A stretch of DNA of 64,000 nucleotides from UBA932 sp031548545. Lineage in GTDB: Bacteria > Bacteroidota > Bacteroidia > Bacteroidales > UBA932. The position numbers were made by a program, and so were the translations under genes. Numbering within the stretch: position 1 is the first letter of the stretch; the number at the start of each line of letters is the position of its first letter. The stretch is taken from the NCBI GenBank assembly GCA_031548545.1, contig JAVBQY010000001.1, forward strand, positions 62,001 through 126,000, given 5' to 3'. Under the pieces are notes generated by a model that did no database searches, had not been told where the DNA came from, and saw only the letters and a list, made by a program, of their open reading frames with translations. Shown here piece by piece: positions 1 to 9,200 of the stretch.

Positions 1-426
1 ATCAGCCACATAGGATTGCTGCGCAGCTACCCTGTCAATGCACAGCAAAGCGCCGACCTGTTACGCATACAACAAGATCTGATGGTCGCCTCTGCACTCC
101 TGGCCAGCGACGGAGGTCCGAAGCAGCTGCCGGAAATACAACCGGAGGCCATCAAAGCGCTTGAGTCGGCCATTGACGATATGGATACGACGCTCCCTGC
201 GCTACACGCCTTCCTGCTTCCGGGACCTCCGGCCGCCGCCGCACAATGCCATGTCGCCCGCTGCGTATGCCGCCGCGCCGAACGCACCGCGCTCAAAGCG
301 GCACAGCAACATACTATAAACGAAAATGTTATAACATACCTCAACCGCTTATCCGATTACCTTTTCGTACTTGCGCGACAACTCACCCACACGGCCGGCG
401 TGGACGAAACCTGCTGGCTCCCCTAA
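1..426 (+). CDS. Cob(I)alamin adenosyltransferase, PduO type (5' end outside window)
   Basis: The reading frame is open from base 1, so the N-terminal part of the gene lies outside the window; the TTG at 16 is internal. The visible C-terminal part begins with SHIGLLRS, which matches the ELNSHIGLLR stretch of PduO-type ATP:cob(I)alamin adenosyltransferases. It also carries the family motif with conserved arginines, RCVCRRAERTAL, and ends with the usual helix NRLSDYLFVLAR. The enzyme transfers the adenosyl group of ATP to cob(I)alamin to make coenzyme B12 in the cytoplasm. Adenosylcobalamin is the cofactor of the KamDE aminomutase encoded about 14 kb downstream, so a link is plausible but not shown. 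The DUF2795 gene follows after 130 bp. Confidence 0.88.
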   Translation: MSHIGLLRSYPVNAQQSADLLRIQQDLMVASALLASDGGPKQLPEIQPEAIKALESAIDDMDTTLPALHAFLLPGPPAAAAQCHVARCVCRRAERTALKAAQQHTINENVITYLNRLSDYLFVLARQLTHTAGVDETCWLP

Positions 427-556
427 GCGTCTACATTAAGTATCTGTTAAATATATATAAGAATATCCGGAGATAACAAAAATATCTCTATATTCGCGCA
501 TTATTATTATTGGAGAAATAGGCTCAAATTGTTGAACTACAAAAAAATAAATAACT

Positions 557-778
557 ATGTACTGGACTCTCGAACTCGCCTCCAAACTTGAAGACGCGCC
601 TTGGCCAGCCACGAAAGATGAACTGATCGATTATGCCACCCGCTCCGGCGCGCCAATGGAAGTCATTGAAAATCTGGAATCTTTAGAAGATGATGGAGAA
701 ATTTACGATAGCATTGAAGATATCTGGCCCGACTATCCAAGCAAAGAAGATTTTTTCTTCAATGAGGAAGAATACTAA
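557..778 (+). CDS. DUF2795 family small acidic protein
   Basis: A 73-residue, strongly acidic protein starting MYWTLELASKLED and containing APWPATKDELIDYA. This matches the small DUF2795 proteins of Bacteroidota, whose function is unknown to me. The C-terminal third is dominated by Asp, Glu and aromatic residues (ending FFFNEEEY), with no signal peptide or membrane segment, so a cytoplasmic adaptor or RNA/protein-binding role is possible but speculative. It lies between the adenosyltransferase and the Cys-rich lipoprotein gene, 21 bp before the latter, and may be cotranscribed. The 130-bp gap before it is AT-rich and shows no clear promoter. Confidence 0.8.
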   Translation: MYWTLELASKLEDAPWPATKDELIDYATRSGAPMEVIENLESLEDDGEIYDSIEDIWPDYPSKEDFFFNEEEY

Positions 779-799
779 TTTTAAAAACAACATAATTAA

Positions 800-1372
800 A
801 TGAAAAAACTTTTAACTTTCGCTGCTATTGCAGCTCTGGCAGCAGCTTGCTGCTCAAAACCGGTTGCTCCCCTGACCGTTGCTAACTTCTTTGAAAATCC
901 GGCTGCTTTCGTTGGCCAGGATACCACCCTCACCGGCACTATTTTGTCCGTGTGTGACTCTACCGGTGCTTTCGTATTGGGTATGAGCGACACCAGCAAA
1001 CAAACCATGATGGTAATTCCTACTGTAGAAGACATCAAAGTTTGCAAAGGTTGCATTGGCAAGGAAGTAAGCGTAAAAGGCTTGATTTCAGAAACTGTTG
1101 TTGATGCCGAGTACATCACAACCCTCGAAAACGAAGCCAACGCTACAGAATGCCCCGTAGCTAAAGAAAACAAGCTGAAAAAAGCTGCTGAATACCGTGA
1201 AGTATTGAGCACCGGCAATGTATTCTCTATCTACAGCATCGCTGCTACGGTTGTTACCGCTAAAGAATGTGCTGCAAAAGAAGAAGGTTGCTGCAAAGCT
1301 GACAGCACTGCCAAAGAAGGCTGCTGCAAAACCGACAGCACTGCCCAATGCGGCGAACAGAAAGCCGAGTAA
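800..1372 (+). CDS. Lipoprotein with Cys-rich C-terminal repeats
   Basis: A 190-residue protein with a short signal peptide and a lipobox-like end (AALAAACCS, Cys at about 17-18), so probably a lipoprotein. The middle part (about 25-150) reads like a small beta-rich OB-fold domain similar in feel to tRNA_anti-like lipoproteins: 'FVGQDTTLTGTILSVCDSTG', then CKGCIGKEVSVKG. The last 40 residues hold an imperfect duplication, KEGCCKADSTA then KEGCCKTDSTA, followed by QCGEQKAE. The paired cysteines suggest metal or disulfide chemistry in the periplasm, but this is inference. A strong rho-independent terminator follows. I cannot name a function. Confidence 0.75.
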   Translation: MKKLLTFAAIAALAAACCSKPVAPLTVANFFENPAAFVGQDTTLTGTILSVCDSTGAFVLGMSDTSKQTMMVIPTVEDIKVCKGCIGKEVSVKGLISETVVDAEYITTLENEANATECPVAKENKLKKAAEYREVLSTGNVFSIYSIAATVVTAKECAAKEEGCCKADSTAKEGCCKTDSTAQCGEQKAE

Positions 1373-1399
1373 TTTACTCGTACTTCATCAAAAAACAGA

Positions 1400-1435
1400 G
1401 AAGGCGTCCAGACTACTGGGCGCTTTCTTTTTTTT
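1400..1435 (+). terminator. Rho-independent terminator after Cys-rich lipoprotein
   Basis: A 12-bp stem (1400-1411 with 1416-1427; two G-U pairs) with loop ACTA is followed by eight T residues (1428-1435). It separates the first transcript from tilS. Confidence 0.9.
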
Positions 1436-1504
1436 AGCCTCCGGCCCCGGCCGGCCTAAAGACAAAAATATTTTGTACCTTTATCAAATATTTTGCCCCT
1501 TAGC

Positions 1505-2845
1505 ATGTATAGTCGCTTTATAAAATATATTGAACAAGAAGGCTTAGCCGCTCCCCATGAAAGGATATTGCTGGCGGTCAGCGGCGGCATTGACTCCATG
1601 GTAATGGCCCAACTTTTTGTACGCAGCGGACTAGCCTGCGGAGTGGGCCACTGCAACTTCGGACTACGCGGAAGCGAAAGCGATGGGGATGAGCAATTTG
1701 TCCGGCAATGGGCCGATGAACGCCAACTGCCTTTTTATACTATTCATTTCGATACCAAAGTCTACGCAGCGGAACGGGGACTATCCACCCAAATGGCTGC
1801 CCGCGAACTACGCTACAACTGGTTCGGACAGCTCCTCACGGAACAAGGCTTCGATAAAATAGCCATAGCCCACCATGCGGGCGACCAGGCCGAAACCCTC
1901 CTGCTCAATCTCATTCGCGGCACCGGCCTGAAAGGGCTATGCAGTATGACCCCGGCCAAGGGCAATGTCATCCGTCCGTTGCTATTCGCCAGCCGGGAGC
2001 AGATCCGGCAGTATGCAACGATGAACGGAATAAGCTATCGCGAAGACGCCTCCAACGCCTCCGATGATTATGCCCGCAACTACATACGTCACCATACCAT
2101 TCCCGGACTCGAAAGCCTGAATCCCTCGGTAATCGCCACGCTACAACAAAGCGCCGCCTACCTGGCACAGGCGCAACAGCTGCTCGGGCAGGAAGTCCGG
2201 CGTATGGCCGCACAATGTTGCCGGCTATCCGGCGACAAACTGGAAATAGACATCCGCCCCCTGCAGGATTCCGCTGCTCCGGGCTATTACCTTCACGAGT
2301 GGCTACAGCCTTATGGTTTTAACAGCACTCAGATAGACAATATTACCACTACCCTCAGCGGGCAGCCCGGAAAATTATTCTTTAGCCCCGGCTATCAGCT
2401 GACCAGGGAGCGGGAACAATTGCTTATAACCCCCCTATGCACCCAGCCCTTGTTGTATGATATTCTTATAGATGCCGGGACCGGCTCGGTAGAATGGCCG
2501 CTGAAATTGCAGATCAGCACCCGGGAATACCATGCAGAATCAGCATTGCCGCGTGACCGGCACACCGCCTACCTTGATGCTTCAAAACTCAGCTTCCCGC
2601 TCACGCTCCGCCGCTGGCAGGATGGAGACAGTTTCGTTCCCCTGGGCATGAAAGGAAAAAAGAAACTCAGTGATTTTTTTATTGACAACAAGGTGCCGCA
2701 CCACCTGAAAGAGGCGCAATACGTTATCCTCTCCGGCAACGACATCGTGTGGGTGGCCGGCCACCGGATTGACGACCGCTATAAAGTAACTCCCGCTACC
2801 AAAAACATATACCGGATCACATGGAAAGAAAACCCCACTGGCTGA
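1505..2845 (+). CDS. tilS: tRNA(Ile)-lysidine synthase
   Basis: TilS joins lysine to the wobble cytidine of tRNA-Ile(CAU), changing its decoding from AUG to AUA; it is a cytoplasmic ATP-dependent enzyme. The PP-loop ATP site SGGIDS is at about residues 26-31, followed by the N-terminal catalytic domain with HHAGDQAETLLLNLIRGTG. The C-terminal TilS domain is present (LRRWQDGDSFVPLGMKGKKK, then SDFFIDNKVP). The length of 446 residues is typical of Bacteroidota TilS. I take the ATG at 1505; an in-frame TTG at 1493 gives only four more residues. The last 25 bp overlap lipA, so the two are probably translated from one message. Confidence 0.95.
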   Translation: MYSRFIKYIEQEGLAAPHERILLAVSGGIDSMVMAQLFVRSGLACGVGHCNFGLRGSESDGDEQFVRQWADERQLPFYTIHFDTKVYAAERGLSTQMAARELRYNWFGQLLTEQGFDKIAIAHHAGDQAETLLLNLIRGTGLKGLCSMTPAKGNVIRPLLFASREQIRQYATMNGISYREDASNASDDYARNYIRHHTIPGLESLNPSVIATLQQSAAYLAQAQQLLGQEVRRMAAQCCRLSGDKLEIDIRPLQDSAAPGYYLHEWLQPYGFNSTQIDNITTTLSGQPGKLFFSPGYQLTREREQLLITPLCTQPLLYDILIDAGTGSVEWPLKLQISTREYHAESALPRDRHTAYLDASKLSFPLTLRRWQDGDSFVPLGMKGKKKLSDFFIDNKVPHHLKEAQYVILSGNDIVWVAGHRIDDRYKVTPATKNIYRITWKENPTG

Positions 2846-3684
2846 AAACAAAACTGGCCCATAGCCCCCAATACCCCATCACCCGCAAGATGGTGGAGCA
2901 ACACCACCTGCACACCATCTGCAGCAGCGGCAAGTGCCCGAATATCGGCGAATGCTGGAGCAAAGGAACCGCCACTTTCATGATCCTGGGCGATATCTGC
3001 ACCCGCTCCTGCAAGTTCTGCGCAACACAAACCGGCAAACCACTGCCTCCGGATCCTGCAGAACCGCAGAAAGTAGCGGAAAGCGTACAACTCATGCAGC
3101 TCAGACACTGTGTGATTACCTCCGTAGACCGCGACGACCTGCCTGATCAGGGCGCCGCTCATTGGGCTGAGACGATTAAAGCCATACGCACCACCAACCC
3201 CAACACCATTATTGAAGTGCTGATCCCCGACTTTGATGCCGACAAAAAATTACTGGATATTATCCTGGCTGCCCGGCCGGACATCATCGGCCATAACCTC
3301 GAAACCGTAGAACGGATTACCCCCATGGTACGCTCCCGCGCCCACTACGCCAAAAGCTTAGAAGTACTGCAGTACGTAAGCGCACACAGCATCGGGAAAA
3401 CCGGCATTATGGTTGGCCTGGGCGAAAGCCCCGAAGAGGTGGAAAAAACCATGGCAGACGCCCGCCGGCATGGTGTACGGCTGTTCACCATAGGGCAATA
3501 CCTGCGCCCCAGCGCCACACATATCCCTGTGGCGGAATATATCCACCCCGACCAATTCTCTCAATATAAAGTTTACGGTAAAGCCCTGGGCTTCGATAAT
3601 ATTGAAAGCGGCCCCCTTGTTCGCTCCTCCTATATGGCGGAACAAACATTTCTGGAAGCAAAAATCGACCCCACTCACCTCTAA
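2821..3684 (+). CDS. lipA: Lipoyl synthase
   Basis: This radical SAM enzyme inserts two sulfur atoms into the octanoyl chain on lipoyl-dependent proteins. Both cluster motifs are visible: the auxiliary 4Fe-4S cysteines at about 34, 39 and 45 (CSSGKCPNIGEC) and the radical SAM CxxxCxxC at about 60, 64 and 67 (CTRSCKFC). The C-terminal RSSY motif (GPLVRSSYMAEQ) is also present. The 287-residue length is full. The gene overlaps the end of tilS by 25 bp and is followed 17 bp later by lipB, which supplies its octanoylated substrate, so lipA-lipB form a functional pair. Confidence 0.97.
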   Translation: MERKPHWLKTKLAHSPQYPITRKMVEQHHLHTICSSGKCPNIGECWSKGTATFMILGDICTRSCKFCATQTGKPLPPDPAEPQKVAESVQLMQLRHCVITSVDRDDLPDQGAAHWAETIKAIRTTNPNTIIEVLIPDFDADKKLLDIILAARPDIIGHNLETVERITPMVRSRAHYAKSLEVLQYVSAHSIGKTGIMVGLGESPEEVEKTMADARRHGVRLFTIGQYLRPSATHIPVAEYIHPDQFSQYKVYGKALGFDNIESGPLVRSSYMAEQTFLEAKIDPTHL

Positions 3685-3701
3685 TCTCCTAATTTCCTTT
3701 T

Positions 3702-4391
3702 ATGCATTTCACAGACTGGGGCACCATAGATTACCAGGCGGCCTGGGACCGGCAACGCTGCATTGCCGAGCAACTCCTCACCGCCAAAGGCACCGCCGAA
3801 GACCTGCAAGAGATTATTTTCTGCGAACACCCTCATGTATACACCCTTGGCCGTAACGGCAAGGCCAACAACCTGCTGGTCAACGAACAATTCCTGCAAA
3901 GCATACAGGCCTCCTATTACCATGTAGACCGCGGCGGTGATATTACCTACCACGGCCCGGGACAAATCGTGGGCTATCCCCTCCTCGACCTGGAACGCCT
4001 GCAACTCGGACTCAAAGAGTACATCACTGCGCTGGAAGAAGTAATCATCCGCACCGTGAGCCATTATAACATAGCGGCCGGAAGGCTCGAAGGCGCTACC
4101 GGCGTATGGATAGATGCCCACAGCACGAATGCCCGCAAAATCTGCGCCATAGGCGTACATGCCTCCCGCTTCATCACCACCCACGGCTTCGCCCTCAACA
4201 TCAACACAGACCTCTCTTATTACCGCCATATCAATCCCTGCGGCTTCATCGACAAGGGGGTCACCTCCCTGCAGCAGGAACTCGGCCGCCCGGTAGCACT
4301 CCCGGAGGTAAAAGCCCTGCTGCAAAAATATTTCCTGGACATCCTGAACAAGCCAAAAGATAACCATATACCACTGATTAATAATACATAA
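3702..4391 (+). CDS. lipB: Octanoyltransferase
   Basis: LipB moves the octanoyl group from octanoyl-ACP to lipoyl domains of 2-oxoacid dehydrogenases and GcvH. Family motifs seen are HPHVYTLGRNGK, RGGDITYHGPGQIVGYP, the catalytic lysine region RKICAIGVHASR and the catalytic cysteine region NPCGF. At 229 residues it is full length. It sits directly after lipA on the same strand, so endogenous lipoate synthesis is complete here. The following 125 bp, up to the ECF sigma gene, have no clear terminator. Confidence 0.96.
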   Translation: MHFTDWGTIDYQAAWDRQRCIAEQLLTAKGTAEDLQEIIFCEHPHVYTLGRNGKANNLLVNEQFLQSIQASYYHVDRGGDITYHGPGQIVGYPLLDLERLQLGLKEYITALEEVIIRTVSHYNIAAGRLEGATGVWIDAHSTNARKICAIGVHASRFITTHGFALNINTDLSYYRHINPCGFIDKGVTSLQQELGRPVALPEVKALLQKYFLDILNKPKDNHIPLINNT

Positions 4392-4516
4392 AAGCCCACC
4401 CACAAAAAACAGGGCCGGAAAATCAGGCTGAACAGTAAAATTTTAAGACGAAATCTTATATGTTTGCATAAATTTCCCGTATATTTACATAATCAAGCTA
4501 TTGTAAATTTTCCGGG

Positions 4517-5098
4517 ATGGCACTTTTCGAACCCTATGTTATCACCGGCGTCAGAGAAGGAAATATATCCTCTATCGAACTGGTATACAATGCACTATTT
4601 AATAAAATCCACGCATATATCAAGAGTTATGTCAATGATAACGAATATGCAAAGGAAATAGCGCAGGATTGTTTTTTGTGCTTATGGGAAAAACGCCGGG
4701 AATTAACTCCTGACGCTAATATTCAAGCCTTCTTATACCGGATAGCCAGAAATAAAAGCTTGAATTACCTGAAAAAACAATTGGCCGGACGCAACTACAC
4801 AGACTACCTCAAATACCGCGAAACGGCCATCAACTACCACGCACTTAAGGATAAAACAGCCGAACTACTATTAATAAGCGAATTACAGACACTCATCAAT
4901 AAAACCCTGGATGAGTTGCCGGAACCCTACCGGATTGTATTTGAAATGAGCCGCGAAGAACATTTAAGCTACAGCGAAATTGCCTGTCAGCTGGGAATTT
5001 CCGTTAAAACAGTAGAATACAGAATGATGCATACATTGCGTCTTTTCCGTAAAAACCTCCGGCCCTACCTTCCTTATATTATACTCTTTCTGTTTTAA
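4517..5098 (+). CDS. ECF RNA polymerase sigma factor (Bacteroidetes SusCD-associated type)
   Basis: A 193-residue sigma-70-family factor of the extracytoplasmic function class. Region 2 spans about 20-90 (AQDCFLCLWEKRREL, FLYRIARNKSLNYLKKQ) and region 4 about 125-180 (LDELPEPYRIVFEMSREEHL, then an HTH with GISVKTVEYRM). The hydrophobic tail (YLPYIILFLF) is common in Bacteroidetes ECF factors. It is followed by a FecR anti-sigma gene and then SusC with an STN domain. In such loci, ligand binding by the receptor signals through FecR to free the sigma factor. It therefore probably activates the SusC/SusD operon just downstream. The ATG at 4517 gives the normal family start. Confidence 0.93.
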   Translation: MALFEPYVITGVREGNISSIELVYNALFNKIHAYIKSYVNDNEYAKEIAQDCFLCLWEKRRELTPDANIQAFLYRIARNKSLNYLKKQLAGRNYTDYLKYRETAINYHALKDKTAELLLISELQTLINKTLDELPEPYRIVFEMSREEHLSYSEIACQLGISVKTVEYRMMHTLRLFRKNLRPYLPYIILFLF

Positions 5099-5174
5099 AT
5101 CCTCCACCTTCTATCCTGAAAAAAAAATTAGGGTAGCAGCTATACATATTGTTTTATATATAGGAAAATTCATT

Positions 5175-6167
5175 ATGAATAAAAAGACCATTATCCGTTA
5201 CCTCATGAATGAGTTGAATAAAGAAGAAACCTCTCAATTATTCAACTGGGTGGAAGCATCGCCCGAAAACCGGCGTTATTTCAACACCATAAAGAACTTA
5301 TGGGCCCTGAATTCGAATACTGCCTCCTCAACCGCCCCTGATTTTGCCCGTCTGAAATTAAAAATACAAACCCGCTCGCGCTCTTCAAAGATCATCCAAT
5401 TCACCGGCTATCTTTCAAAAATAGCAGCCATATTGTTTATTCCGGCTACCATCGGACTGCTGTGGTTGGCCCTTGGCAATACCAAACAGGACAACCTGCC
5501 GCAAACCGGACAATCGGACATCAGCATTTATACCCCATTGGGAAGCCGGGCCGAATTCACACTGCCCGACGGCACAAAGGTTTGGCTCAATTCGGGATCA
5601 CAGCTTACCTACCCTCATCATTTTACAGGCAGCCGGAGAAAGGTGAGCCTGAAAGGCGAGGCGTATTTTGAAGTAACAAAAAACAAGGATTTTCCTTTCT
5701 ACGTAAGCACCCCCCGGGGCAGCAATGTACTGGTCAAAGGCACCTCATTCAATCTTTGCGCTTACGACACGGACCTCACAACGGCGGTAACCCTGGTCAA
5801 CGGAGAAGTTGATTTCCTGCATGAAAAATCAAATCAAACCATCCGTATACTGCCCGGACAACACGTCCGCTACGAAGAACAGCGCCAAACATTCAGCCGG
5901 CCATCGGACGTGGCCACCGACATTTACACCTCCTGGAAAGAGGGTATACTGGTATTTGACCACCTCCCTCTGCCTGAATTGATAAAACGCATTGAACGCT
6001 GGTACGGCGTTCTCATCAGGGTCACTGATACCACACTGTTAGATTTCACATATACCGGAAAAATTAAAGAAGAAAGCATTAGCCAGGTATTGGAGATGTT
6101 GCGGCAAACATCCGATATCTCTTACAAGATAGACGGAAAAAACATTCTCCTGAGCAGAAAAGAGTGA
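5175..6167 (+). CDS. FecR-family anti-sigma factor
   Basis: A 330-residue inner-membrane anti-sigma regulator. The cytoplasmic N-terminal part (about 1-78) holds the sigma-binding helices. One membrane segment lies at about 82-100 (IAAILFIPATIGLLWLAL). The periplasmic FecR domain follows at about 115-215 (TPLGSRAEFTLPDGTKVWLN, LKGEAYFEVTKN), and a DUF4974-type domain at about 255-326. It would hold the upstream ECF sigma factor until the STN domain of the downstream SusC contacts it. The gap to the sigma gene is 76 bp and to susC 34 bp, consistent with one regulatory unit. Confidence 0.94.
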   Translation: MNKKTIIRYLMNELNKEETSQLFNWVEASPENRRYFNTIKNLWALNSNTASSTAPDFARLKLKIQTRSRSSKIIQFTGYLSKIAAILFIPATIGLLWLALGNTKQDNLPQTGQSDISIYTPLGSRAEFTLPDGTKVWLNSGSQLTYPHHFTGSRRKVSLKGEAYFEVTKNKDFPFYVSTPRGSNVLVKGTSFNLCAYDTDLTTAVTLVNGEVDFLHEKSNQTIRILPGQHVRYEEQRQTFSRPSDVATDIYTSWKEGILVFDHLPLPELIKRIERWYGVLIRVTDTTLLDFTYTGKIKEESISQVLEMLRQTSDISYKIDGKNILLSRKE

Positions 6168-6201
6168 GTGGAAATACGTTCTAACCTTAAACCCAACATA
6201 T

Positions 6202-9200
6202 ATGAAAATCCATTTAGCGCATGAGCAACAAGCATTCCCATCCGGTCTCATTATCGGATGTATAATTATAGGTTTTCTGCTGCACACAACCACTTCCGCA
6301 GCACAGGATAACAGCCCGGATCCCCGGCTGTCCATAGAAAAAAGCAATGTACCGCTCAAACGCATATTGGATGAGATTGAGCAACAAACAGGACTGGTCT
6401 TCTTCTACAACAACCAGCAAATCGATGTAGAAAAAAACACCAGCATCCATGTAAAAGACAAAAAATTATCCGCCGTTTTAAACCAGCTTTTCGACAAAGA
6501 TAACATAAGGTATAAACTTATAGGTAAACAAATCACCCTGTTTCCGGCCAATACACCACCAGTTGCCGGCAACAAGGATACCACCGCCGGCCAACCGCAG
6601 GGCCACAGCGAAACCCCTCCTGCGGAAGCCGCCTCTTCCACAACACCTACTCACCGCTTAAACGGCAGGGTTATAGACAATGATACCGGCGAGCCCTTAT
6701 CATTCGTGCTGGTTTTTATACAAAATAACCAAAAATTATCGGCCGTTACCGACTCGGAAGGAAAGTACAGCATGGAGATTCCCCATCCGGCAACCGATAC
6801 GCTCGTCTTCAATTTCATGGGCTATAAAACACAAAAAATCGCCGTGAATAACAGACATACGGTCAATAGTATATTGTCCATAGAAAACCAATTGCTCGAC
6901 GAGGTGGTGGTTACCGGCTACCAGCGAATACGGAAAGAACAAATGACCGGCGCCGTGGCTACGGTCGGCAGTGAGGCCCTGCAACAACGCATTGTAACCG
7001 ATGGCAATATCGCTACCTCAATGGAAGGAAAAATGGCCGGATTATATGTTGACCCCTTAAATCCTAATGAGGTACAGATCCGTGGCGTATCTACATTTAA
7101 TGCGGTAAATAATCCGCTGATTGTTATCGACGGCTTTCCCAGCGAACTACAATTAAACGATATCAACCCCAATGATGTAACCAGCATATCGCTGCTGAAA
7201 GATGCGGCGGCAGCCGCCATTTACGGTGTACGTGCATCCAACGGTGTCATTGTAATCACCACCCAAAAAGGTGAATATAGCGGAAAAACCATGTTTTCCT
7301 TACAAGCCAACGTCGGCATAAGATTCAAGCCGGACCCCGGAGACCTGGACTATGTAAGGGGGCATGACTATGTCAATGCCATACGCAAGGTGATCTCCGC
7401 CTCACGGGACCAACGCGCCAACTACACCCTCACCAACAAATACTATTCATTGATACATGCCACGCAATTTGACCTTAACGAAGGCTTGATCGGCAATGAT
7501 AAGGCCGATGCTATTTTTCAACAGATAGGCACACTGGATAACAGGCAGGAATACCAGGAGCTGTTTTATCAAAACCGTATCAACCGGCAAGTGGACTTCA
7601 ACATGAACGGCGGCTCCGAACGGGCGACCTATTTTCTCGGACTGAGCTACCTGAACAATGACTTGCTGACCAAGGGGGCGGATGAGCAAAAAGTAACGGT
7701 GAACATGAAGGGAGACTATAAAATCAACAAAATTTTCAATGCCAATGCCGCTATTTTTTACGGCTATCAGCAAAACCGGAGCCGGAGCACCCCCTCACTA
7801 TCCCTGCTCCTGCCCTATGAGCAGTTGCGAGATAGCGAGGACAAGGCCCTGCCCACTGTCCATGCGCCGTTTATGTTCAGGACGCCGAGTATAGACCCGG
7901 ATGCCAACCAGGCCCTGATAGACGCCGGCTTCTATGATTTTAACTATTATCCTTATGATGAATTCCGGCTAAACCATAATTCCGGAAGCAGTGACAATAT
8001 ACGTATGCAGGCCACCCTGCAAGCCAAGATTATAGACGGCATTTATCTGGAAGCCGGAGGAGTATATGAAAAAACATTGTCCAGGACGAACTCTTTTTAC
8101 GACAAAAACTCCTTTTATATCCGGGGCCTGGCCAACTCGCACCTTGACGTATCCAAGACCGGCGCCATCACATTCGGCATACCCTACGGCGCTATATTAA
8201 CGGAAAGTAACGGGAGGTCGGAAAACTACACCATCCGGCTACAAGCCAATATAGACAAAACAATAGGGAAGCATAATATTTCCGCCATTGCAGGCGCCGA
8301 ACGCCGGCAGATTGTAAGCAATAATCTGCTCAATACGCTATTCGGCTACGATGACCAATCACTCATCAGCCTGCCTGTAAATATTGAAAGACTAACCACC
8401 ACAGAATGGATAAACCATCTGTCTCCCCTTTATAACGGACTCGTAGCCACGGACCCGTTCAATTATAACAGTCTTTATGGAAAATTTTATACAGACAACC
8501 GCTTTGTTTCCTTTTATGCCAATGCCGCCTACACGTTTGACCGGCGCTATGTACTCACCGGAAGTTTCCGTATAGACCAGTCCAACCTCTTCGGTACGGA
8601 CCCCCAGTACCGCTACAAACCGCTATGGTCCGTAGGCGCTTCATGGAATGCAAAGAACGAATCCTTCCTCCGGAACATCCAATGGATAGACCTCCTGAAG
8701 GCCCGCATCTCCATTGGTTTTAACGGAAATATAGCCAAAGACAACGGGCCGTTCATCCTCACCCAAACACTGGCCGACCCGCGCATACCTGATTACCCTA
8801 TGTACAACACCATCATATCGCCAAAAAACGAAAGCCTGAGGTGGGAAGAAACAATGAATTACAATGCCGGGCTTGACCTTTCGCTATTTGACGCCCGGCT
8901 GGCGCTAACGGCGGAATATTATTACAAATACTCAAAAGATGTATTAGGCAATACGGGGGTCGACCCTACATCGGGTTTCAGTGAACTGCTGCAAAACTAC
9001 GCCGAAATATCCAATCAGGGCTTAGATTTATCATTCGCCAGCACCAATATCAGGACCGAACACTTTCAGTGGCGCAGCAACCTTACGGTATCATTCAACC
9101 ATAACCGGGTAGAGAAAGTAAAAGAAAAAGAATTCGCCTATTCGTACTACAAAGCACAGGGGCGGGTCGTCACCGCCGGCTACCCTATAGACGCCCTGTT

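Noticed and set aside
3681..4403. 240-codon minus-strand open frame opposite lipB
   Set aside because: lipB is certain from catalytic motifs; the antisense frame has no family signature.
4463..4487. TTTG ... TATATTTA upstream of the ECF sigma gene as a promoter
   Set aside because: Spacing of 13 bp is far from the usual 19-21 bp and the -7 box has a mismatch at the last base.
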